Shown in pieces: positions 51,135 to 60,045 of a DNA stretch of 64,000 nt (within the stretch, counting starts at the first letter, position 1; every line of letters starts with the position of its first letter). The stretch comes from Begonia masoniana (taxonomy: Eukaryota; Streptophyta; Magnoliopsida; Cucurbitales; Begoniaceae), in the NCBI GenBank assembly GCA_022432975.1, contig CM039506.1, positions 476,671-540,670 on the forward strand. Direction: 5' to 3'. Made by a program: the position numbers and the translations under genes. The notes beneath the pieces are model-generated. The model had not been told where the DNA came from, did no database searches, and saw only the letters and a list, made by a program, of their open reading frames with translations.

Positions 51135-53205
51135 AAAATGAGGTTGACTTTTACATGACTTGTGGTTAGAACCTAAGTTATCCATTTCACATTCGAGGTT
51201 TTAACTTGAAGTGATGAGAACGACGTGTATTGTGGACCCAACAACCTTCATGGACGAGTAATTAAGACTTAGTAATGTATTTGACTAAGCATATGAAACT
51301 TCACTTCAATCGATTTGTTCCAAAAGAGTTGAACGTATCAATCTAATGAGGTTAAGTGCTACATGACTTGTGGCTAGAACCTAAGTCATCCATTTCACAT
51401 TCAAGGTTTTAACTTGAAGTGATGAGAACGACGTGTATTAAGGACCTAGCAACCTTCATGGACAAGTAATTAAGACTTAGTAATGCGTTTGATGAAGCAT
51501 AAGAAACTTCACTTCAATCGATTTGTTCCAAAAGAGTTGAACGTATCAAGCAATTTAGGTTGAGTGTTACATGACCTGTGGCTAGAACCTAAGTTATCCA
51601 TTTTACATTCGAGGTTTTAACTTGAAGTGATGAGAACGACGTGTATTGAGGAGCCAACTTCCTTCATGGACGAGTAATTAAGACTTAGTAATGCGTTTAA
51701 TGAAGCATAAGAAACTTCACTTCATTCGATTTGTTCCAAAAGAGTTGAACGTATCAAGCAAATGAGGTTGAGTGCTACATGACTTATTGTTAGAACCTAA
51801 GTTATCCATTTCACATTCGAGGTTTTAACTTGAAGTGATGAGAACGACGTGTTTTGAGGACCCAGCAACCTTCATGGACGAGTAATTAAAACTTAGAAAT
51901 GCGTTTGATGAAGCATAAGAAACTTCATTTCAATCGATTTGTTCCAAAAGAGTTGAATGTATCAAGCAAATTAGGTTGAGTGTTATAAGACTTGTGGTTA
52001 GAACCTAAGTTATCCATTTCACATTCGAGGTTTTAACTTGAAATGATGAGAACGACGTGTATTGAGGACCCAAAAACCTTCATGGATGCGTAATTAAGAC
52101 TTAGTAATGCGTTTGATGAAGCATAAGAAACTTCACTTCAATCGATTGTTCCAAAAGACTTGAACGTATCAAGCAAATGAGGTGACTTTTACATGACTTG
52201 TGGTTAGAACCTAAGTTATCCATTTCACATTCGAGGTTTTAACTTGAAGTGATGAGAACGACGTGTATTGTGGACCCAACAACCTTCATGGACGAGTAAT
52301 TAAGACTTAGTAATGTATTTGACTAAGCATATGAAACTTCACTTCAATCGATTTTGTTCCAAAAGAGTTGAACGTATCAATCTAATGAGGTTAAGTGCTA
52401 CATGACTTGTGGCTAGAACCTAAGTCATCCATTTCACATTCAAGGTTTAACTTGAAGTGATGAGAACGACGTGTATTAAGGACCTAGCAACCTTCATGGA
52501 CAAGTAATTAAGACTTAGTAATGCGTTTGATGAAGCATAAGAAACTTCACTTCAATCGATTTGTTCCAAAAGAGTTGAACGTATCAAGCAATTTAGGTTG
52601 AGTGTTACATGACCTGTGGCTAGAACCTAAGTTATCCATTTTACATTCGAGGTTTTAACTTGAAGTGATGAGAACGACGTGTATTGAGGAGCCAACTTCC
52701 TTCATGGACGAGTAATTAAGACTTAGTAATGCGTTTAATGAAGCATAAGAAACTTCACTTCATTCGATTTGTTCCAAAAGAGTTGAACGTATCAAGCAAT
52801 GAGGTTGAGTGCTACATGACTTATTGTTAGAACCTAAGTTATCCATTTCACATTCGAGGTTTTAACTTGAAGTGATGAGAACGACGTGTTTTGAGGACCC
52901 AGCAACCTTCATGGACGAGTAATTAAAACTTAGAAATGCGTTTGATGAAGCATAAGAAACTTCATTTCAATCGATTTGTTCCAAAAGAGTTGAATGTATC
53001 AAGCAAATTAGGTTGAGTGTTATAAGACTTGTGGTTAGAACCTAAGTTATCCATTTCACATTCGAGGTTTTAACTTGAAATGATGAGAACGACGTGTATT
53101 GAGGACCCAAAAACCTTCATGGATGCGTAATTAAGACTTAGTAATGCGTTTGATGAAGCATAAGAAACTTCACTTCAATCGATTTGTTCCAAAAGACTTG
53201 AACGT
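51135..53205 (+). repeat. Tandem duplication of a five-monomer block (~1.04 kb)
   Basis: The monomers from about 51135 to 52175 are repeated almost exactly from about 52176 to 53205. The shared sequence of variants includes GTGGACCC (51231 and 52269, 1038 bp apart), the CTAGCAACC monomer, the GAGCCAACTTCC monomer, the AATTAAAACTTAGAAATG monomer and the AAAAGACTTG monomer. Differences are a few single bases. Confidence 0.88.
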
Positions 53206-55556
53206 ATCAAGCAAATTCGGTTGAGTGTTACATGACTTGTGGTAAGAACCTAAGTTATCAATTTCACATTCGAGGTTTTAACTTGAACTGATGAGAACGA
53301 CGTGTATTGAGGACCCAACAACCTTCATGGACGCGTAATTAAGACTCAGTAATGCGTTTGCTAAAGCATAAGAAACTTCACTTCAATCGATTTGTTCCAA
53401 AAAAGTTGAACGTATCAAGCAAATTAAGTTGAGTGTTACATGACATGTGGTTAGAACCTAAGTTATCCATTTCACATTCAAGGATTTAAATTGAAGTGAT
53501 GAGAACAACGTGTATTGAGGACCTAACAACCTACATGGACGAGTAATTAAGACTTAGTAATGCGTTTGGTGAAGCATAAGAAACTTCATTTCAATCGATT
53601 TGTTCCAAAAGAGTTGAACGTATCAAGAAAATGAGGTTGAGTGCTACATGACTTGTGATTAGAAGCTAAGTTATCCATTTCACATTCAAGGTTTTACCTT
53701 GAAGTGATGAGAACGACGTGTATTGAGTACCCAACAATCTTCATGGACGCGTAATTAATAAGACTTAGTAAAAGTGTATGATGAAACATAAGAAACATCA
53801 CTTCAATACATTTGTTCCAAAAGAGTTGAATGTATCAAGCAAATAAGGTTAAGTGTTACATGACTTGTGGTTAGAACCTAAGTTATCCATTTCACATTCG
53901 AGGTTTTAACTTTAAGTGATGAGAACGACGTGTATTGAGGACCCAACAATCTGCATGGACGAGTAATTAAGACTTAGTAATGCGTTTGATGAAGCATAAG
54001 AAACTTCATTTTAATCGATTTGTTCCAAAATAGTTGAACGTATCAAGCAAATAAGGTTGAGTGTTACAAGACTTGTGGTTAGAACCTAAGTTATCCATTT
54101 CACATTCGAGGTTTTAACTTGAAGTGATGAGAACGACGTGTATTGAGGACCCAACCACCTTCATGGACGAGTAATTAAGACTTAGTAATGCGTTTGATGA
54201 AGCATAAGAAACTTCACTTCAATCGATTTGTTCCAAAAGAGTTGAACGTATCAAGCAAATTAGGTTGAGTGTTACATGACATGTGGTTAGAACATAAGTT
54301 ATCCCTTTCACATTCAAGGTTTTAACTTGAAGTGATGAGAACGACGTGTATTGAGGACGCAACAACCTTCATGGACGAGTAATTAAAACTTAGTAATGCG
54401 TTTCATGAAGCATAAGAAACTACACTTCAATCGATTTGTTCCAAAAGAGTTGAACGTATCAAGCAAATGAGGTTGAGTGCTACATGACTTGTGGTTATAA
54501 CCGAAGTTATCCATTTCACATTCAAGGTTTTACCTTGAAGTGATGAGAACGGCGTGTATTGAGTACCCAAAAACCTTCATGGACGCGCAATTAATAAGAC
54601 TTAGTAAAGCGTCTGATGAAGCATAAGAAACTTCACTTCAATCGATTTGTTCCAAAAGAGTTGAACGTATCAAGATAATCAGGTTGAGTGTTACATGACT
54701 TGTGGTTAGAACCTAAGTTAGCCATTTCACATTCCAAGTTTTAACTTGAAGTGATGAGAACGACGTGTATTGAGGACCCAACAACCTTCATGGACGCGTA
54801 ATTAAAACTTAGTAATGCATTTGATTAAGCATATGAAACTTCACTTCAATCGATTTGTTCCAACAGAGTTGAACGTATCAAGCTAATGATGTTCAGTGCT
54901 ACATGACTTGTGGTTAGAACCTAAGTTATCTATTTCACATTCAAGGTTTTAACTTAAAGTGATGAGAACGACGTATATTCAGGACCCAACAATCTTCATG
55001 GACGAGTAATTAAGACTTAGTAATGCGTTTGATGAAGCATAAGAAACTTCACTTCAATCGATTTGTTCCAAAATAGTTGAACGTATCAAGAAAAAGAGGT
55101 TGAGTGCTACATGACTTGTGGTTAGAACCTAAGTTATCAATTTCACATTCAAGGTTTTACATTGAAGTGATGAGAACGACGTGTATTGAGTACCCAACAA
55201 CCTTCATGGACGCGTAATTAATAAGACTTTGTAAAGCGTTTGATGAAGCATAAGAAAATTCACTTCAATCGATTTGTTTCAAAAGAGTTGAACGTATCAA
55301 GCAAATAAGGTTGAGTGTTACATGACTTGTGGTTAGAACCTAAGTTATCCATTTTACATTCGTGGTTTTAACTTGAAGTGATGAGAACGACATGTATTGA
55401 TGACCAACAATCGTCATGGACAAGTAATTAAGACTTAGTAATGCGTTTGATGAAGCCTAAGAAACTTCATTTCAATCGATTTGTTCCAAAAGAGTTGAAC
55501 GTATTTAGCAAATTAGGTTAAGTGTTACATGACTTGTGGTTAGAACCTAAGTTATC

Positions 55557-56390
55557 CATTTCATATTCGAGGTTTTAACTTGAAGTGATGAGAACGACGT
55601 GTATTGAGGACCCAATAACCTTCATGGACGAGTAATTAAGACTTAGTAATGCGTTTGATTAAGCATATAAAACTTAACTTCAATCGATTTGTTCCAACAG
55701 AGTTGAACGTATCAAGCTAATGAGGTTCAGTGCTACCTGACTTGTGGTTAGAACCTAAGTTATCCATTTTACATTAAAAGTTTTAACTTGAAGTGATGAG
55801 AACGACGTGTATTGAGGACCCAACAATCTTCATGGACGAATAATTAAGACTTAGTAATGCGTTTGATGAAGCATAAGAAACTTCACTTCAATCGATTTGT
55901 TCTAAAAGAGTTGAACGTATCTAGCAAATTAGGTTGAGTGTTACATGACTTGTGGTTAGAACCTAAGTTATCCATTTCATATTCGAGGTTTTAACTTGAA
56001 GTGATGAGAACGACGTGTATTGAGGACCCAACAACCTTCATGGACGAGTAATTAAGACTTAGTAATGCATTTGATTAAGCATATAAAACTTAACTTCAAT
56101 CGATTTGTTCCAACAGAGTTGAACGTATCAAGCTAATGAGGTTCAGTGCTACCTGACTTGTGGTTAGAACTTAAGTTATCCATTTAACATTCAAAGTTTT
56201 AACTTGAAGTGATGAGAACGACGTGTATTGAGGACCCAACAATCTTCATGGACGAATAATTAAGACTTAGTAATGCATTTGATGAAGCATAAAAAACTTC
56301 ACTTCAATCGATTTGTTCCAAAAGAGTTGAACGTATCAAGCAAATTAGGTTGAGTGTTACATGACTTGTGGTTAGAATCTAAGTTATCCA
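55557..56390 (+). repeat. Two-monomer repeat (416 bp)
   Basis: A monomer pair carrying CATATTCGAGG followed by TTAACTTC, CAACAGAG and CTACCTGACTTG occurs at 55562 and again at 55978, exactly 416 bp apart, with very few differences. Confidence 0.8.
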
Positions 56391-56417
56391 TTTCACATTC
56401 GAGGTTTTAACTTAAAG

Positions 56418-57261
56418 TGTAAAGACCCTCATACTATTCCTAATTTCCCGTACGAAATTTTTCTTTTTAAGCCTCTAAATCAATTAAAAACATCCTCGAA
56501 AACCTTTAAAGAAAATTCATTTATCATACAAAAACAGTTTACATAAACCACTCAACCTTCTATCATTCCTCAATTTATCAACTTATCACTTCTTCACAAT
56601 ATCATTTTTATCTCCATTTCAATTATACATTTTACATAAACTTTCCAAACATTCATACGTTCTCGTAACTCTGTCCAAAACCGACTCTAAACACGATTAA
56701 AATGAAGTACATTTTCATGAAAACGAACTGCATGGTTCCGTTTAAAAGTGTGACATATCCTTCCTGTTTCAAAAGAAAATACCAAGCAGTTCCATTAAAC
56801 TTTAGATAAAAACTTTAACAAAACGTTTTATAAAACAAGTCTATCAAAACATCAAAACCTATTTTATCCACTAACCCGAATCAAACCATCTAAACATCAA
56901 TCAATCAACTAAACAGATTCCAATGAAAATTTTACTAAAACAGTTTATAAAAACAGGTTTCCAAAACGTTTAAAACCTCAAAAGTAAACCTATCAACTAC
57001 CAGAACCAAGCATCCTAAAATGTCTATACAACTCTCAGTCCAAAACATCTCATTAACCCCAAAATCTATATATACGTCCCCATGGGTCGGTTGAGCATCG
57101 ACTGCGCCAGCACACTGCCGCGAGCATCATCCATCAACTGCCTCAGACATTAGAAGGAAGAACGTCATCCTCACCTGGATCTACGTCACCTATAATGTCA
57201 CCTACACCATACAGACACATATGAGATATTGAAATCTCAGTAAGCTACGTAAATGCAGATG
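56418..57261 (-). mobile_element. E4: partial LTR of a Tekay-like element
   Basis: This 844-bp segment matches, on the minus strand, the terminal part of the E1/E3 LTR. It starts TGTAAAGACCC at the satellite border, shares the GTCGGT...ATCGACTG region near 57090 and the CTCACCTGGATC and CTGAGATTT blocks, and stops at 57261 where E3 begins. E3's own LTR over the same span is about 280 bp longer because E4 lacks the GCAGCG palindrome array and CTCTCTGGA hairpins. The rest of E4 lies beyond the window. It carries a 25-codon reading frame on the minus strand (57220-57143). Confidence 0.85.
57143..57220 (-). CDS. Small acidic ORF in E4 LTR (25 aa)
   Basis: The ATG at 57220 opens a 25-codon frame beginning MCLYGVGD and containing DPGEDD. 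The E3 LTR has the same frame with the same start (58802-58894). Both E1 LTRs retain the peptide frame but have AGC where the ATG would be. Differences among the three copies rarely fall on second codon positions. Function is unknown; it may be coincidence in a short sequence. Confidence 0.35.
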   Translation of the reverse strand: MCLYGVGDIIGDVDPGEDDVLPSNV

Positions 57262-57662
57262 TGTAATATCCGGTTTGTACGGACCTTTTATTATATTATT
57301 ATTATATTGTTATTGGCATTTTTGTAATTATGTCAAATCAGGTCCGATTTACGAAAAGAAAGCGTCATTACGATCCTAGCGATTAATTAGAATTTTAAGG
57401 AAATTTTGGGAATTTTCGGAATAGTGACGCTATATTCCGAGTAATTACTATTATCATAAAGTAAAAGACATTCTCGTAAAAATAGCAAACGAGGTCCAAA
57501 TTGTGAACGGACAGTTTTAATAAAGCCCTGGTAATGAATAAGAGTTATTGGAAAAATATGAAGTTTTCAAGTATCCGAATCGTTAGACGATTAACGAAAC
57601 GAAGGACGAAACTAATATAAAAAATCAAATAAGGGCAAAATGGTAATTTGCAAATCAATTTT

Positions 57663-57670
57663 TATAAAAT
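57663..57670 (+). promoter_or_regulatory. TATA box and pyrimidine-rich start region of E3
   Basis: TATAAAAT lies about 400 nt into the LTR and is followed from 57681 by a run of CT repeats, the composition typical of plant core promoters and 5' leaders. Transcription would start around 57690-57700 (inference). Confidence 0.6.
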
Positions 57671-57837
57671 AACACAAATCTCTTTCTCTCCCTCACTTTC
57701 TCTCTTTTCTTCTCTGGATCGCACGACAGAGAGCTTCCTTCTCTCTCGGCCGCCGGCGACCTTCACCATTTCCGACCTCCGTCCGACCTCCGTTCGTTCC
57801 GATTTCTTCACGATTTCTCATCCTCTCGCTATCCTCG

Positions 57838-58820
57838 GTATGTACCTACAATCTCTAAGCGTTTATTTCGAGTTCTCGGTTCGATTTAGGGTTAGGGTTT
57901 CAATTAGGGTTTCGACGAGAAACGCGATTTAGGGCTCGTAATTAATAGGTTAGCCGTGATTAAGTATAGATTGAACGTATTGGACGTTATTGGACGAAGA
58001 GAAATCAAATTGCAAAAAAGTTATAAATTGTTAAGTTTTCGAGTTTTCTAGAATAACTCGTAATATGGATTTCAAGATTTTCGAGCATTAAGTCGTTATG
58101 TAAAACTTCGATTAGCTAAGTTAAGGATTTTATTAGTTTCAGACATTTAAGAGTTTAAGCTCGTATTAACGTCAATTGGTGAAATTTCCTTAGGTAGCGA
58201 CTCTCGTGGACGAAGCTCGAGATTCAGCGCGCTCGAGGTAAGTCTTCGTGACTTACTCTGACCAATCGGTCTACACCATACTTCAACGTCGTATCGAGGA
58301 TTCCTGAGGACTTGTTTGCTTTAAATCGCTTTCGGTTGGGTAGTTAGGTTTAAATGGTTTATAGGTTATTCTATTTCGGTCTTGATGGTATATATGTTGA
58401 TTGTTTACTTTCTGTTCATTATCTGTTCATGCATCACGTATTTCAAATGACATGAAAACGAATTCTACACGATGTTTTCAAAGAAAAATCTATGTGGCCC
58501 GTACGGGGGGACTTTGATCTATTGGTGGACTATTTCCGGGTCTGACCAATACCACATCATCTGGTTACGCGAGATGGGGCTCAGGCATGGCTGTAGGGTT
58601 TATGAGCATGTACCCCCCTCCTCTAGGTCGAAAGTGGTAGTCCGACCGCGGGATGTATCCTTTCCATTTAGAGGGCTGATATCTCGGTGGCAATATATAT
58701 GAAATGATCTGATATGTCTGATGAGCATGTTTTCTGAACTTCATATTCACGACACGCATGCATCTGCATTTACGTAGCTTACTGAGATTTCCATATCTCA
58801 TATGTGTCTGTATGGTGTAG
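57838..58820 (+). other. Putative introns and mini-exon in E3 LTR
   Basis: Donor-like GTATGT (57838-57843) is followed by an acceptor-like TTCCTTAG ending at 58193, a 44-nt segment 58194-58237, donor GTAAGT (58238-58243), and GTGTAG ending at 58820 before GTGACG. E1 has the same series with intron lengths within 21 nt. Reading the 44-nt segment joined to the next one keeps a peptide frame similar to E1's (RL-WTK-EIQ-A then GDVLG), although no in-frame start is seen ahead of it. Confidence 0.4.
57887..57911 (+). other. Telomere-like repeats (telo-box) in E3 LTR
   Basis: The stretch contains TTTAGGG, TTAGGG and TTAGGGTTT, resembling degenerate plant telomere units and telo-box motifs found near the 5' ends of many plant genes. 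E1 has the same at 11300-11330 (AACCCTAA on the plus strand). It lies downstream of the promoter, within the first putative intron. Confidence 0.6.
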
Positions 58821-58894
58821 GTGACGTTCTAGGTTACGTTGACCCAGGTGAGGATGATATTCCTCCTCCTGACGTAGGAGCAGCTGATGGATGA
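58802..58894 (+). CDS. Small acidic ORF in E3 LTR (30 aa)
   Basis: A 30-codon frame from the ATG at 58802 encodes a peptide with MCLYGVGD at its start and a DPGEDDIPPP stretch. The same frame is in E4 (57220-57143) and, without the ATG, in E1. Across the three copies the differences sit mainly at first and third codon positions and keep acidic residues acidic. It is too short to assign to a family. It could also be the continuation of a spliced exon beginning at 58821. Confidence 0.35.
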   Translation: MCLYGVGDVLGYVDPGEDDIPPPDVGAADG

Positions 58895-59260
58895 TGGCCG
58901 TGGGAGTGCGCTGAGCAGTCGAGGCGCGTTTTGACCCGTGGTGGGTGTATGTAAAGGTTTTGGGGGTTCTTCGTGATATTTTGGATTGATGATGAACTGT
59001 ATAGAACATATTTAGGTTGTTTGGATCTGGATAGGGGTTAGATAACGTTTTGGTAATTGTATGTAAAAACGCTTTGGTTTAAATGTTTAAGTTAAATGAA
59101 AATGTTTTGAAATGTTGTTTGTAGGTTGTTACGGATAGCTCGGTTTTTAGAGCTATCCACGCAGTTGGACTTCGTAAAGTCCGCCGCGAGTCGGTTGATG
59201 TAAGTTGTAAACCTTTGTGATAAAGGTGAGAAATTGATTAAGAAAAGAAAGAGAAAAGTG

Positions 59261-59330
59261 CTCTCTGGAATCGGATTCCAGAGAGGGATGTCGAGGGATT
59301 TGCTCTCTGGAGTTCGAGATTCCAGAGAGC
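59261..59330 (+). repeat. Two hairpins with CTCTCTGGA arms in E3 LTR
   Basis: The first hairpin has arms CTCTCTGGAATC (59261-59272) and GATTCCAGAGAG (59274-59285). The second has GCTCTCTGGA (59302-59311) and TCCAGAGAGC (59321-59330). E1 has one hairpin of this type at the matching place. Confidence 0.85.
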
Positions 59331-59375
59331 CTAAGTGTAGAAAAGAAAAGAACGAAGTAAGGAAGAAGTGAGGAG

Positions 59376-59633
59376 CTGCAGCGATCGGGCGCTGTGCGCT
59401 GATCGCTGCCAGCGATCGCTGAAAGAGAGCTCGGCGACTGGGCGCCGTGGGGGATCGCTGCAGCAGCAAATGATCGCTGCAGTGCAACGATCAGGCGTCG
59501 CACAATGCAGCGATCGTGCGCTGCATTGTGCAGCGCATGCAGCGCCTGATCGCTGCATTTGCAGCGATCGTGCGCTGCATCACGCAGCGCACACGGCGAC
59601 CGTGCGCTGCAATTGGCAGCGCCTGGTCGCTGC
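59376..59633 (+). repeat. Array of 18-nt mini-palindromes in E3 LTR
   Basis: Perfect units GCAGCG-N6-CGCTGC lie at 59507-59524 (loop ATCGTG), 59539-59556 (CCTGAT), 59561-59578 (ATCGTG) and 59616-59633 (CCTGGT). Degraded units and partial copies fill the rest from 59376. Two of the loop sequences are the reverse complements of those in E1 as read on the plus strand, as expected for an element in the opposite orientation. Confidence 0.88.
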
Positions 59634-59641
59634 TGCATTTT

Positions 59642-59667
59642 GAGGGCAGAATTCCGATTCTGCCCTC
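59642..59667 (+). repeat. Hairpin downstream of the palindrome array in E3
   Basis: The perfect 11-bp arms GAGGGCAGAAT (59642-59652) and ATTCTGCCCTC (59657-59667) enclose a TCCG loop. The E1 LTRs have an equivalent GGGCAGGATT/AATCCTGCCC hairpin (25271-25293; one mismatch at 9751-9773). Confidence 0.88.
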
Positions 59668-59885
59668 CCTTCTTTTATTGTTTATAAAAGTTTTATTAAA
59701 TGTTTTAGTTTTAAATTATTTATTAAAGGTTTTGTTTTAAATGCTTTTAAAGTTCAGTTTTAATTCCGATTTCAACTTCGGTTTAGATTCCGCATTAAGT
59801 TTTATTTAAAGCATAGAAAAGTAAAAAGTATAAAATGAAAAATTATACGGGAAATACGGGTACAGTATTAGGGGTGTTACAGTTA

Positions 59886-59897
59886 TGGTATCAGAGC
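59886..59897 (+). other. E3 primer-binding site (initiator tRNA-Met)
   Basis: TGGTATCAGAGC lies 4 nt after the LTR end and complements the 3' end of plant initiator tRNA-Met. Confidence 0.93.
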
Positions 59898-60045
59898 CCC
59901 GGGTTTTAAAACCGATTCTGTAGACTGCTCGACTGCACAGCCACTACGCGGACATCCTTCATCAACTGTAAGTCTGTTTATAGCTTTGTTTGATTTTATT
60001 TCTTAGAGATTATTTGTTTTAAATTTTATAGGAGTTTTATACGCT
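59898..60045 (+). other. E3 leader between PBS and gag
   Basis: The leader holds GTAAGT (59968-59973) and an acceptor-like TTTTATAG ending at 60031, 14 nt before the gag ATG. The pair is 64 nt apart, exactly as in E1. It is short for a plant intron; alternatively the acceptor could pair with the LTR donor at 58238. Confidence 0.5.

Larger units (their letters stand above)
27491..56417 (+). repeat. Satellite array B, 208-bp monomer
   Basis: The array continues from array A in the same phase and orientation, about 139 monomers. Three zones can be seen. From 27491 to ~33240 monomers are diverse but keep the 208-bp step, apart from a 7-bp duplication near 29370. From ~33240 to ~51100 many monomers are close to one consensus, but patches are dense in single-base indels (33250-34600, 35200-37050, 41000-43400, 47600-50000). 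From ~51100 to 56417 monomers are again variable by substitution. It ends inside a monomer where the E4 LTR starts. I see no gene in it. Confidence 0.97.
57262..59881 (+). repeat. E3 5' LTR (2620 bp)
   Basis: It runs from TGTAATATCCGG to GGGTGTTACA, just before the PBS. It is homologous to the E1 LTR in reverse orientation but clearly diverged. In order it has a promoter region with TATAAAAT, a CT-rich leader, GTATGT, telomere-like TTTAGGG-type motifs (57887-57911), an acceptor/44-nt/GTAAGT segment, a small ORF, two CTCTCTGGA hairpins, a GC-rich palindrome array, a GAGGGCAGAAT hairpin and an AT-rich end. Confidence 0.92.

Noticed and set aside
59092..59643. Overlapping ORFs on both strands in the GC-rich part of the E3 LTR
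   Set aside because: They are translations of the palindrome array, which is open in several frames because of its composition.
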